Shown here in pieces: positions 34,475 through 45,400 of a DNA stretch of 60,382 nucleotides. This DNA is from Hysterium pulicare CBS 123377 (lineage: Eukaryota > Ascomycota > Dothideomycetes > Hysteriales > Hysteriaceae). Below the pieces are notes generated by a model. That model saw nothing but the letters and a program-made list of their open reading frames with translations, had not been told where the DNA came from and did not search any database. Position 1 is the first letter of the stretch. Each line of letters begins with the position of its first letter. Position numbers and translations under genes: made by a program. The stretch covers positions 1 to 60,382 of the forward strand of contig AJFK01000005.1 in the NCBI GenBank assembly GCA_000467715.1, in the 5' to 3' direction.

Positions 34475-34913
34475 TACGCACTCTCACCGTTCGTTATATT
34501 CCGAGTAAAGCAGGTGTTCCATTGGTACGGTGATAAGAACGATGTCCTTCACCCCTTGCTGAAATGTTTTCCATTGAACACCTCATTCTTTTCCAAACTT
34601 CATTCCTACTTGCCACTGATCGTATGTCTAAGAGGCCAAGCAAGGTTTCTCTGCTTGATAACGCGTTCGACGCGTTGCAGCGCGCTCGCAAATTCCTTTA
34701 GGCCTTTTCTTGGAAGGGAAAAAAGATGGCTGTTATTCTGGAGACGACAGTACTTACCACATCCTCTCCTTCATTCACGCCTCTGACACAATACATCACC
34801 AAGTGATGCATGATTGATAAGTCTCTGTGCGGTGGGATCGTCGGTTAAGAGGTCCTGTCTTGAATCAACTTAAGAAAGACACATATCGCTGACTTTACTG
34901 CAGATAATTCAAG
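34475..34913. promoter_or_regulatory. Intergenic, AXL2-like promoter
   Basis: A 439-bp gap between the acetyltransferase stop and the next start. No coding or structured element was seen. Confidence 0.35.
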
Positions 34914-37900
34914 ATGCGAAGCGCCGCTCTCTTGGTACTTGCCGCGGTAGCTTCAGCAGCTTCTCAAATTGCGTATCCATTCAATTCCCAGATACCTCCA
35001 GTTGCGCATGTTGGAGAATTCTTCAGCTTTCAGTTTGCTTCGACGACATTCCAGCCTGATTCAGACAATCTACAATACTCAATCGCCGGCAATCCACCTT
35101 GGATGTCTCTGAGTGGCGGGAACAGGACGCTCCTGGGGACTCCTGGACCCGACGACATCGGCTCCCCTTCTTTCACGATTACCGCCGCAGCCGCAGCTGG
35201 TGCGGTAACGACTATGCAAGCGAACTTAGTCGTCAAAGCTCCAGGAGGCCCAAGGATGAGTGGGAATATATCGGAGCAGCTCTCAAGTGCAGGAAAGCTT
35301 GTAGGCCCGGCAAGCATCACGTTCCTGCCTTCGAAGCCCATTGATGTCAAGTTTTCGTCGGACTTGTTCACTGATTCCGGTCAACCCTTGTCATACTACG
35401 CAACCTTGTCCGATCATACACCGTTGCCATCGTGGCTGGATTTTGATGCTAGCTCGTTGCATTTTACAGGAACTGCTCCGCAACTAAGCTCATCTCCGCA
35501 AACTTTTACTATCCTTTTGATCGCATCGAGTGTTTCAAACTTCGCAGAAGCTACGGCATCGTTCACGCTCGTGATTAGCAATCATGTGTTTATTTTTGAC
35601 CCAGAAGAGCAGAGTTTCAACATATCTAAAGGAAATGCCGTCAGCTTCACAAGTCTTCGTGGTCAGCTTTCCCTTGATGGGGCTCCAATTGCTGATAGTG
35701 ATATACAATCTGCGACAGCTCAACTTCCCTCCTGGCTTTCGTTCGATTCACATAGCTTTGCTATAACAGGGAGTCCTCCAACAGGGTTGATGTCCCAAGA
35801 AGTGACTGTGGCTGTCAAGGACCGATTCGGAGACTCAGCTAATGCGACAATACATCTCTTTTTTACATCTCCGCTTTTCAGTGGAGAAGTTGGGCAGTTG
35901 AATATCACCACTGGTGAAGACTTCAACTATCAGATGAAACGCGCAATTCTCCCTCAGGAAGGTGAGACCGTGTCTGTAGACTTTGGGGATCTCTCTCGGT
36001 GGCTGCAATTCGATGCATCCACCTTGAAGATTCAAGGAAAGATTCCGAAGGATACGGCAGCGCAAGATTTTCAAGCTACTCTAACGGCAGAATCCCTTCA
36101 GGACGGTTCCAGTGACTCTCAAACATTCTGGATGCATGTCACAGCCCCCGAGCCTGTCGTTGTTGCAACAACGGCCAAATCCTCAATGTCACCGAATGCA
36201 ACGGGCTCGAAATCGGCAGCCGAGAAGGCTTCGAATAAATCACGGTCGAGAAAGATAGCGATATTGATTGGCACTCTTGTACCGGTAACGCTGTTGCTGG
36301 CCATTGTAGCGATCCTAATACTGCTGTTGTGTAGATCTAGGAGGGCAAAAAACCAGAAAGAGCACTCACCAAGACCGGAAATCTCGCGCCCAATTATGCA
36401 TTCCGATGAATGGGAAGATGTGGATATGGAGCTTGGACCAGATCTGGAAAAGGGGAAAACTGAAGAAAGGGTCGAGCGAACACCCGAGCATCCGCCTCAA
36501 TTAGATCTACATCTTCCAATACCCATGAACTCACCCAGACATATCCGGAATAAACATTCGGCAGCCAGCTCTATTGGTGATGGCGAGGCGAAGATACTAA
36601 CAGCATTTGATCACTCCACATGGGGCCTCAAAGACGGAATGGGTTCTTCGCATAAGCCCCACGACTCAATGAAGATACCTACGGAGATGGCAAGACGTTC
36701 ATCGCAGATGTCAGGGAGCTCCACCTCTCCATCCAAACGCCGGCGCAGGCCAGCAAATGTTTACCGGGACTCCTACCGTAGTTCTGGAATACCCATCAAT
36801 CGCCGTCTTACTGGTCTTGGTCACGGCCGACATACCTACTCACCGTCCCGTGTAGGCAGCCTCTCAGCACGAAGACGCCCCCGCGATTGTGTCAGTTTCA
36901 GCTCTTACAGCACTCAATCGACTAGTATGCTTTCAACTACACCTTCTGCTTTTCCACAAGCTCCGGTTGCACGACACACCACCCAGTTAACGACACCTCT
37001 TGAGAAGCGCCGGAGTATCCGTGTCGTCTCTGCTTGCGATAGCCTTCTCGATCGGCGCACATTGGACGAAAGACGCCAAAGCTATATCCGAAAGCGTGCT
37101 TCTGCTCAATCACCATTCTTCGGAGCGGCCTCATCCCGCGCATCATCCTCCAGTTACAAGCCGCCCTTCCCGGAAGAGTTCACGCCTTCCAAAACCGTAC
37201 AACCCTCTCCTTCAGCTCGGTTTTCTACAAACAGAACTAGCGCTGCTAGTTTGATTCCGCAGCCGAAAGATCGCTTTGGGACTGTGCGGGCTCAGTCTAG
37301 CTCAACTACATTTGCATTTGGTTCGACAAATAAAGAATTTCCTGGAAGCCTAAGAAAACCCACGGCATACAGATCCTTCGCGAACAATGCCGCTTCTTCA
37401 ACCGGAGACCGGGTCCAGAAACGGTATGAGAGACCAACTACCACGAGCTATACCCGTCCTTCTGCAGGCCGAACGAATTCCCGAGGACATAGCGTGAAAG
37501 GAAGTCTAGGTAGTCTAAGGGGCAGTAAGATCTTTGAAGATGCAGAGATGAGCGAGAGCGTATATTCCACCGAATCATCACTGGATGACTTGGAGGAAAG
37601 AGTAACTGCTGCAGCGAAACAAACTCAATTCATCCTGCCTCCCTTAAAACTTAGTATCCCACGGAAGAGCAGCAAAAGAGACGGCAAGCGGAACAGCAAG
37701 CGAGCAAACAAACTAATTCGCAAGCAACCCACACCATACTCACTCGCTCTCGAACACGGCGGCAAAGAGAATACGATGTCGAACCATAACCTTGCCGTTC
37801 TTTCCAAAGACAAGGGGAAGGCGAAAGCATCCACAATGGCTATTTCCCCAGAACGCCATACCTATGCCAACCCATATGTCCGACCAACCTTCCACACCAG

Positions 37901-38747
37901 ATCAGCCTCGCACACGACAGCACGGTCAAGCACTCACATGTCATCACAGAACCGCTCTCCAACACGCAGGCATTCGCATAGATCCCACCATTCTCATCGG
38001 TCAGGCACTTCTAATCATTCACGCACGTCCAGATCGTATACCCGAACACAACCAACACTTCATAGGCGGGACAGATCTCGAACCCAATCATCCGCTTACC
38101 CCAGAATCGAAGCACCCATATATCCCATCCCCATGGAACCAAACAAGAAACAGCAACCTCAAACCCACAACCTCCCCACCGTCCGCTCAGCCTCTTCTCT
38201 CCTTCCCCGCGACACCTCGGGCAACATCCTGAACTATGGCCTACACGAAGATCCCACAATTTACGAACTCGACGATTCAAATGTAGGCTTTCACACCTCC
38301 AACGGCCGAATCAATCCACATGCTAGACAGAGTAGGTTGGGCATGCTCGCTGAACAAAAATCTGCTTCCCGTCGCGCTTCCCACGCATCCTCTTCTCAAA
38401 CAGGCACATCACCACCCCCCGCCGTCCCACCACACACACAACCGCCCAACAGCCCCGCCTTCGGCTTAGGACTGCTGGGCGGGAGCTTAGGTCGCGCGGA
38501 GGAGACGCCGGCCCCTGACAGCGCAGAAAGAGAGTATAGGACGCCGTTGAGTGTAGTGAGTGACATGAATCGGAATACTCCTAGTAGACTTCGCGTTGTG
38601 GAGGGGAAGGGGAAGAGGCCGATTAGTGTGGAGGTCGAGGAAGGAGTTGCGCCGGGGAGGGCGAGGAGGACTTGGGGGAGTTTGAGGGCTGTTATGCGGG
38701 GGCCTGGAGGTGGAAATAGGATGGTGGGGAGTGAGGCGTTTCTGTAA
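34914..38747 (+). CDS. AXL2: Axl2-like single-pass membrane protein with cadherin-like domains
   Basis: A plasma-membrane landmark protein; yeast Axl2 marks axial bud sites and filamentous homologues affect septation and conidiation. A single frame of 1277 residues. Signal peptide is residues 1-17 (ending ASAAS). Up to four cadherin-like CADG/dystroglycan-type domains span about 20-415, each with the family's PxWLxFD-x-(F/L)-x-(G/I)-xP core (NPPWMSLSGGNRTLLGTP, LPSWLDFDASSLHFTGTAP, LPSWLSFDSHSFAITGSPP, LSRWLQFDASTLKIQGKIP). The transmembrane helix lies near 446-473, followed by basic residues. The cytoplasmic region of about 800 residues is Ser/Arg-rich and disordered with many potential phosphorylation sites. 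The ORF has no interruption, and no intron was needed. Confidence 0.9.
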   Translation: MRSAALLVLAAVASAASQIAYPFNSQIPPVAHVGEFFSFQFASTTFQPDSDNLQYSIAGNPPWMSLSGGNRTLLGTPGPDDIGSPSFTITAAAAAGAVTTMQANLVVKAPGGPRMSGNISEQLSSAGKLVGPASITFLPSKPIDVKFSSDLFTDSGQPLSYYATLSDHTPLPSWLDFDASSLHFTGTAPQLSSSPQTFTILLIASSVSNFAEATASFTLVISNHVFIFDPEEQSFNISKGNAVSFTSLRGQLSLDGAPIADSDIQSATAQLPSWLSFDSHSFAITGSPPTGLMSQEVTVAVKDRFGDSANATIHLFFTSPLFSGEVGQLNITTGEDFNYQMKRAILPQEGETVSVDFGDLSRWLQFDASTLKIQGKIPKDTAAQDFQATLTAESLQDGSSDSQTFWMHVTAPEPVVVATTAKSSMSPNATGSKSAAEKASNKSRSRKIAILIGTLVPVTLLLAIVAILILLLCRSRRAKNQKEHSPRPEISRPIMHSDEWEDVDMELGPDLEKGKTEERVERTPEHPPQLDLHLPIPMNSPRHIRNKHSAASSIGDGEAKILTAFDHSTWGLKDGMGSSHKPHDSMKIPTEMARRSSQMSGSSTSPSKRRRRPANVYRDSYRSSGIPINRRLTGLGHGRHTYSPSRVGSLSARRRPRDCVSFSSYSTQSTSMLSTTPSAFPQAPVARHTTQLTTPLEKRRSIRVVSACDSLLDRRTLDERRQSYIRKRASAQSPFFGAASSRASSSSYKPPFPEEFTPSKTVQPSPSARFSTNRTSAASLIPQPKDRFGTVRAQSSSTTFAFGSTNKEFPGSLRKPTAYRSFANNAASSTGDRVQKRYERPTTTSYTRPSAGRTNSRGHSVKGSLGSLRGSKIFEDAEMSESVYSTESSLDDLEERVTAAAKQTQFILPPLKLSIPRKSSKRDGKRNSKRANKLIRKQPTPYSLALEHGGKENTMSNHNLAVLSKDKGKAKASTMAISPERHTYANPYVRPTFHTRSASHTTARSSTHMSSQNRSPTRRHSHRSHHSHRSGTSNHSRTSRSYTRTQPTLHRRDRSRTQSSAYPRIEAPIYPIPMEPNKKQQPQTHNLPTVRSASSLLPRDTSGNILNYGLHEDPTIYELDDSNVGFHTSNGRINPHARQSRLGMLAEQKSASRRASHASSSQTGTSPPPAVPPHTQPPNSPAFGLGLLGGSLGRAEETPAPDSAEREYRTPLSVVSDMNRNTPSRLRVVEGKGKRPISVEVEEGVAPGRARRTWGSLRAVMRGPGGGNRMVGSEAFL

Positions 38748-39313
38748 GGGGTCATCTGGATTGGTTTTCTTGGTCCAGAAATTTCAAAGGTGGTAGGCGT
38801 CAAGGTAGAATGTTTGTTCATCACTTTTTTGTTCCTTGGTCAGTCTTGATAGCCATTTGCTCATTCGATGTGACGAAAGGCAACTCGCACAAACTGGATG
38901 CCAAATTTCTCATCAAATCATAAGCTGACAAGCACAGCCTAGTCTATTGTTGGATAAAATCCGTTTGATTTGATTTTACTTCCTTTCGTAATTCATAAGT
39001 CACGTTATGAAGTATCCTTAAAGTATGAAGAGAACAAGTGATGGCAGACGCCAGACCGTTCGTATGGGGCATTCCTCCAGCTGCCATAGTCACAGAGAGA
39101 TCCCAGAAATAGTACAAGTAGTAACTGAAATCAAGCAATCCGCCTCATAAGCCCTTGGCCAAGATGAGAGGATAAGCCGCTCCTGTCGAACAAGCTACGA
39201 GGTGGGCAGTAGCCCCTGCAGCCAGCTGAAACAAAAGCAAGCCGTATCCTTCTCAGACTAATGCCAATATCCCAACATCCCCAGATGTCAACCCGGCAAG
39301 GGCGGAAAGTCCT
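38748..39313. other. Intergenic between convergent AXL2 and STF2
   Basis: 566 bp of converging 3' flanks. Short minus-strand frames near 38944-39138 show no resemblance. Nothing further is supported. Confidence 0.35.
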
Positions 39314-40051
39314 TTACAATTTCTTGTCGGAGTCTTCTTCTTCGACGCTGCGGTCGGCGCTACTGCCGGTAGACGCCTTGTCGAGCTCTGCACCATTGGC
39401 ACCGTGAACCTCCTCCTCGAAGACAGGTTCGGTTTCGACGGTTTCAAACTTGGTTTTGAAATCTTTCAAGCCGGTGTGGGAGCTACTGTTGGAACGGCGA
39501 CGTGGATTGGTCATGTTGTAGGTGAAATCTTCAACTTCGTCACCTGGGTGTCCCCTATACAGATTGGGCCATACGTTAGCACATGATCATGATGGAATCG
39601 GGAAGTGTATGTTGAGTATTGTTGACGTCAGGTTGGAAAGAAGTCCCGAAGAAGACCGAGCTGACTTCGAAGATGGAGTGCAATAATCGACGCGGGGATA
39701 AGGGCTGGACATACCAATTGCCTTTTCCACCACCATTCTTCTTGGTCTTGTTAGGGTCGGCGTCGGCATGGCCGGATTTGGCGAAGTAACGGGGGAGATG
39801 GTCTTCATACTCGGCGGTGCCGTCAGCGAGGCCGGCGTGGTCACGGTCGTTGGCCTTGTGAGAGCGAGTCACTGTAGCAGCGTAAACATACGTAAGGATT
39901 GAAAGACGTCAGAAGCTCCGGTATGGTAATGGAAGGCCACGGAAGCGTGCAGGAAGCTCTGGAAAGGGGGAAACTCCAATGGTATAGCATTGGGAGGTGT
40001 GGTACGCTGAGATAGATTGCTAGGAGGGGTGCACGACGAGGAGAACTTACT
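39314..40051 (-). CDS. STF2: Stf2/Tma10-family small hydrophilic stress protein
   Basis: A short, highly charged hydrophilin. Yeast Stf2 protects against desiccation and was first described as an ATPase-stabilising factor; its paralogue Tma10 is ribosome-associated. Exons are 40051 (one nucleotide), 39871-39715 and 39554-39314, giving 132 residues. The family block TRSHKANDRDHAG, PRYFAKSGHADADPNKTKKN, GGGKGNWGHPGDEVEDF is unmistakable and spans the 160-nt second intron. The first coding exon supplies only the A of the start codon: the exon ends TCA before GTAAGT at 40050, and the acceptor at 39872 supplies TG, so a 179-nt intron splits the ATG. No alternative upstream ATG is present in the visible leader. 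The C-terminus is acidic and disordered. Confidence 0.82.
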
Positions 40052-41128
40052 GACTGAATGGATAGGACTGAGTTTGATGTGTTGACGATGGAAAGTGAGG
40101 TGTAGTGGGAGCCGAGGGGTAGTTGTAGTCAGGCACGGAAGACACTGTTGGATGGTTCCAGACGATCAGTTGCTCGCTCTCGTGACCTCAATGAAGCTCT
40201 GACCAATGACGGTTTCCGGAAGAATCAAGCGACGTTGGTCACGTTTGAGGTTCCGCGGCGACGTACCTTGCAGATTGCAGATGAGCTAAGCTGCGGTGAA
40301 TGTTGTTGTTGACGATTGTCAGAGGTATGGGCAGCGGAGGACAAAGCCCAGCAAGCTCACGCGAGTCGCTGCTTGAGGGAGCGGGGCTGCATAATAAGCC
40401 GAGCAAACAACGACACCTTCTTCAATTGAATCGACCCTCTATTTACTGGCAAGTTGCGCAGACATGAAGCCCTTGTCCGCGTCTCTGGAAGCAGAAGAAG
40501 GCATGTCGGCAGTGCTGGCCATTGTGTCCTGTCGTAGTGCTGATCGACGGGTACCTGAAGTCGGCCTGCAGCGGAGGGATCTGCGACGTCATGGCATGAT
40601 TGCTCGTCCTTTGGTGGGACGACTGACAGTCCACCGCATCAGAGCGACAAGCGCCAGCCCCAACACCGAACAGCCTCAAAGCCAACCTGGGGCATTCGGA
40701 TCCTCTCTCCATGCCCTGGACATGTACCGTGAAGCTGGACAGGCGCAGACGAGTCGCTCGGAGGGGCTCCGATTACCCCAGATTCCACCGGCCAGTCAGC
40801 CCACGCTAGGCGACCGCTAATGCCGTCCGCCGAAAGGAGCATGGTCCAAAGCACGAAATGCGTGCCGCGGTGCCAAGTCGGCGTGACGCGGAATTGCTCC
40901 AATGTTTTATTATTCAGCCACCTGCACACCCAGCTATAACTTCTCCGAGGCCAGAAAAAGTGCGTGACCAGACAGCAAACCCTCTCTCTCCCCCAATCGT
41001 CCAACAAACTTCGCTCATACCTCAACACACCCCCATCTAGTGCTCAAGCTACTGCAAACCAAGTTTTCCTTTTCTTCTAATTCCCCAGATACTGTGGCAA
41101 CCTGGAGACGCCGCCCCACCATCCCACC
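40052..41128. promoter_or_regulatory. Divergent intergenic, STF2 / DRE2
   Basis: About 1.1 kb between the STF2 start codon and DRE2. A pyrimidine-rich tract ending in CCCCAG at about 41069-41086 could be a 5'-leader intron acceptor for DRE2. The open frames at 40464-40820 and on the other strand have no family resemblance. Confidence 0.4.
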
Positions 41129-42133
41129 ATGACTCCCCGAACTTTGCTCCTCGCACCCCCCTCGATATCTGCACACCCTGAAGTGCTGGATAAAGTGTAT
41201 GAGATCCACCACCGCGAATCGTCTGATCTTCAGATGCTTGACCGCATTGCTGCTGGTCTTGTCAAACTTCCACCTGCGACCTACGATGTCGTCTTACTAC
41301 TTACCGACGCCGACGGTACATCAAGGGAAAGTCACAAATTGCTTGGACGAGTTATCATGGCTAGTGTTGTTGATACTTTGAAAATAGGAGGCGTGCTTCG
41401 CAGTCAAGATGGGCTCTTTGGCTCCGTTGAGAGTACAGAGAAAACAGAGGCAATCCTCGCGGGCCTTACCAGTGAAGGGAAGGATGGCATGGTCAAACCA
41501 GATAATACAGGGAGTGTTTCCGTACCTCTCAAGTTTGGAAGAAAAGTAAACGGGACTACCAACGGAGTGAACGGTGCCGCCAACAGCACTGGAACCGTAC
41601 CTCTCAATGGGAAACGCAAAGAACCAGAGCCTGTGAGACCGATCGGCGTTGGATTTGTTGACTTTAGTGACGATCTTGACGATCCGATCATTACAGGAGA
41701 AGACGACGAATTAATCGATGAAGATGACTTGATAACCGAGGAGGATATGGCTCGGCCAATTATCCAACGTGAGTCCCATGAGACAGTCTGGGTTTATGAA
41801 CTTCTTGCTAATGACGGTGTTACAGCCCCCGAATGTCGACCGAAAGCGGGAAAACGTCGTCGGGCTTGCAAGGACTGCACATGCGGACTGAAGGAGAAGA
41901 TCGAAGCTGAAGATGCGGCCAAGCGGGCCACGGCAGACAAAGCTCTCAATACCATGAAATTAGGCGCAGATGATTTGGCCGAGGTGGACTTCACCGTCCA
42001 AGGAAAGGTTGGCAGCTGCGGCAATTGTGCGCTGGGGGATGCGTTCCGCTGCGATGGATGCCCATATGTCGGCCTTCCTGCATTCAAACCTGGCGAAGAA
42101 GTACGCCTTCTGAACAATGACGTTCAGCTATGA
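41129..42133 (+). CDS. DRE2: Dre2/CIAPIN1 cytosolic Fe-S cluster assembly factor
   Basis: An electron-transfer component of the CIA pathway that works with the diflavin reductase Tah18 in cytosolic Fe-S protein assembly. Two exons are inferred (41129-41768 and 41826-42133), giving 315 residues. The N-terminal 130 residues form the degenerate methyltransferase-like domain. A linker follows with [11 protein letters not shown], then an acidic stretch. The first Fe-S motif is C-x10-C-x2-C-x-C (in [18 protein letters not shown]). The second is the twin C-x2-C motif [17 protein letters not shown]. The C-terminus [11 protein letters not shown] is conserved. The 57-nt intron (41769-41825) has GTGAGT and TTACAG ends but no in-frame stop, so naive models would read through it and insert 19 residues just before the first cysteine motif. 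Confidence 0.94.
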   Translation: MTPRTLLLAPPSISAHPEVLDKVYEIHHRESSDLQMLDRIAAGLVKLPPATYDVVLLLTDADGTSRESHKLLGRVIMASVVDTLKIGGVLRSQDGLFGSVESTEKTEAILAGLTSEGKDGMVKPDNTGSVSVPLKFGRKVNGTTNGVNGAANSTGTVPLNGKRKEPEPVRPIGVGFVDFSDDLDDPIITGEDDELIDEDDLITEEDMARPIIQRESHETVWVYELLANDGVTAPECRPKAGKRRRACKDCTCGLKEKIEAEDAAKRATADKALNTMKLGADDLAEVDFTVQGKVGSCGNCALGDAFRCDGCPYVGLPAFKPGEEVRLLNNDVQL

Positions 42134-42463
42134 TTGCGTTCCAGACGCTGCGAAGAGGCCCTCAATTCTTTGTAGATATTTACCCTTCCGAGTAGCTGTA
42201 CCCGACAGACGCTTGAATCAAGTGCAACTACTGTGCATTTGTATCCTAGCAGCCACCTCCCGATGGCATTCCTATTCACCGCGTAATGTGAAGTCTTTCA
42301 CCGAAACGGGGCAGACATAAACAAAATGCGGCCGTGCACACGCCCAGGCTTAGATCCCTGCAAGTAGCCTGGCTGCCATTCTCGTTGTCAACCCTAATAA
42401 ACATCTCGAGGAGCTTTGGTACGCGCGCCTTCTCGCGCATCAACCCAACTTCTTTTGTCCAAC
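42134..42463 (+). promoter_or_regulatory. Intergenic, NUP133 promoter
   Basis: 330 bp between the DRE2 stop and the NUP133 start, both on the plus strand. No distinct element is seen. Confidence 0.35.
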
Positions 42464-45400
42464 ATGTTCTCGCCCGAGCCATCCGTGCGTAGCAGTCGGC
42501 CCTCATCTGTACGAAACCCGCGTCGCCGCCAACGCAACGACTCCGATAGTCTGCGCCAACAGCCGCAGAGAAAACGCAGCAAGCTCTCCGAAGAGACCTT
42601 CGCATCCCCCACGAGTACAAAAGTCAATGGAAAGGGAAGCGCAGTGGTGAACGGCCATGTGGGTCATGTCGATGGAGACAGTTCTGTCTACAACATACCT
42701 GTTCGAGAAAAGAAGACTCAGGCCAAGCGGAGCGCAAAACAAGACTGGAGCACTTATTTGGTGAGTTTCTTGTCATGCTGCAAGGGGAGGCTGTGGCTGA
42801 CAGGTATCCAGACGAAAAGTGCGAATTACAGTGTCAAGAAATTGCCTAGCTTTCCCCCTCGTCTCTGCAAAGAAACAAAAGGTAACTAACAGCGCCCCGA
42901 TTCAGACCTCAGCTAAACAAAGAAGTAGAACCATTTCGAGCCTTTGCCCATCCCTCCACAGGATATGCCCTTGCTCTAACCTATGATCATGCCCTAGCCT
43001 GGGACTATACCTCGACTTCTACCCCAACCAAAATCCACTCCTTACCGCTTCCTTTCAATCTAAAACCCACCGATCCTCTTCCATTAGGAGCTGTGGTGAA
43101 GAGTGGGCCATCCAATGATTTTGGTTTGGTGGTAGTTGCGCCCAATAGTGGAAAAATAACATTCTGGGAAAATGTGGATAGCGCTGAAGCTCGCAGTCAC
43201 TTCCCGCAGCGCCACCAGGGCGTCGATGGTTCCGTTGGAAAGCTGTTTTCTGGAGAGACGATAACTGAAATCGTAGATATTGAGCATGCGGGTTATATGC
43301 TAATCTTCAGTAGCGGACGACTCGCACAATTGACTTTGAGGGATTCGCAGGGGCGACCAAACATAAACGTCAACTTCTTGAGCCACGCAGGAGGTGGAAG
43401 CGGTGGTTTCTTCGGTACGTGTACAGATCCTAGAACCACCGCATCGCTAAGTACAATCTAAAGGCTTTCTCGGAAGTGGAATTCGAAAGGCCATCGCGTC
43501 GGCCAAAGCTCGCCCATCGGAGTCCAAAGGACAAATGGAAGTTATTACTGTGACTAAGACGGGAATTTTTCAACTATGGGATCTGAGTTGGTCAGGCCAG
43601 CATATGTTCAAGAAACAGATTGACATCCACGCCGACGTCCTTGCTACACTACATGGCGAGAATGCGCCTGAGGTGAGCGGACACCAAGAGGTTACCATTC
43701 TTGACTTCTCGATTATTCAGCATGGTAGGCCTCGAGGAATGGAAATGAGTATTAATGGTGACCATCACAAAATCGATCTGTTGGTCCTTGTGGCGCTGTC
43801 TGGCCCAACCCATTTAGACTATACTTTGCTGGAAGTCGATTTGGTCAGCAACGACAGTGTCATACGCCGAGCCATCCCCCTTCACTGCTATAGGCAACCC
43901 CAGGTCACCAAAGATCCATCTGGGACTCTCTTTCTGCCGTACCCCGGACATACGGCCTTTGTTCAGCTCCGCGATGCGATTGTGGTCTCTTCACTTAGTG
44001 TACCGGAAGAGAGCCCCGACGCACAACTCATGTCTGACTCAGGCAGGCCAACTCTTCCCTACCAAGACACAATCTATTTTCGCAAAGAGAGTGATATTCA
44101 GATTGTTGGATCGGCGCCAGAAGAGATCAGCAGGAAAGATAGGCACTCCAGCTGTCTATTTTTCATTCGTGGCTTTGGCATCATTCAAATTTGTGCTTTC
44201 GTACGAGCAAATGATATCGCTCCAACCGAGAGACAGAGAATCACAGCTCGGAGCAAGTTGGAACAGGCCACTTTCTTCAGTACCCAACATCAGAACATCC
44301 TAGACTTTTCGGTCAAGTCAAGGTATGACTTTGAACTGGAAGAAGTCGAGCAGGCGGCTCGAGAGATTAGCAAGAGTATATTATCGTCATCATCAGAGTT
44401 TGTCGAGAAATTTTCGTCTTCAATGGAGGAACAGATCCGAAAGAGATCTGCTGCTCTTCGAAACCTTATGCAACACCTTAAATCTGATTATCCGCTGCTG
44501 TCCATCGAGACAAGATGGAGCCTGCTATGGGATGCTGAGAAAATTGCCGCAGCTCTTCAGCTGTGGAGGCGTTACGATGAACGCGATCAGCGCCAGAAGA
44601 AACACCCAGACGCTTTCAACGACCAACCACCCCTTCTGCCGGGCGTTGTGGAAATGTTACATGAGCGCTACAAGTCAGAGCCGCGTCGCGACCTGGGCGA
44701 AATGGACCCAGTTCGTCAATACTTCGTGAAGGATATCGATCGCCTGGAAGTCATGGTTCCGTGGGCTTACAATGCGATTAAACACTTCTACCATGATGGA
44801 GAGAAAGATCATACTTCCATCATGCAGTTTGTGAGTGAAGCCGACGACATGACTCTGGCTACGTTGGAGACTGCCTTCAAGTTCCGCAAAGATAATGTTG
44901 CTTTTTACGGTCTGGATTCCGATTCCCTCGATGATAGCGTCCTAAAATCCGATTGCGGCTACCACTTTTTACCCGAATTCTGGACTTCTACGCACAACAT
45001 TGTCAACGGTACGAGACAGTTAGTGGACCTTGCGCGTAAGCTTTCCTTCAAGTACTACGAGGACAGCGAGGCGGGCCATCACGTGGAACAGCTCGCAAGA
45101 AAAGTTGCTATCGAGAATCCTCGACTCGTCAGTCTGTGTTGCCAAATCCACAGAGAACGATTCCTCTGGTGTATGGAGCAGGATGACGAGAGAACACAAG
45201 CACTGGGCCAAAACTTAAAACAAGAATACGAGGATAATATTCGCAAAGAACAGATTCTCGCACTCGCAGAGATAGGCCAAACCACCTCTGGCATGGAGCT
45301 CGCTGAGAAATATCGCGACATGCGGACTCTCGTAACACTGGTGTGGAATGAGATGATATGGTTTGCGCGATGTAAGGAAGAATCTACCAATCACATCGAG

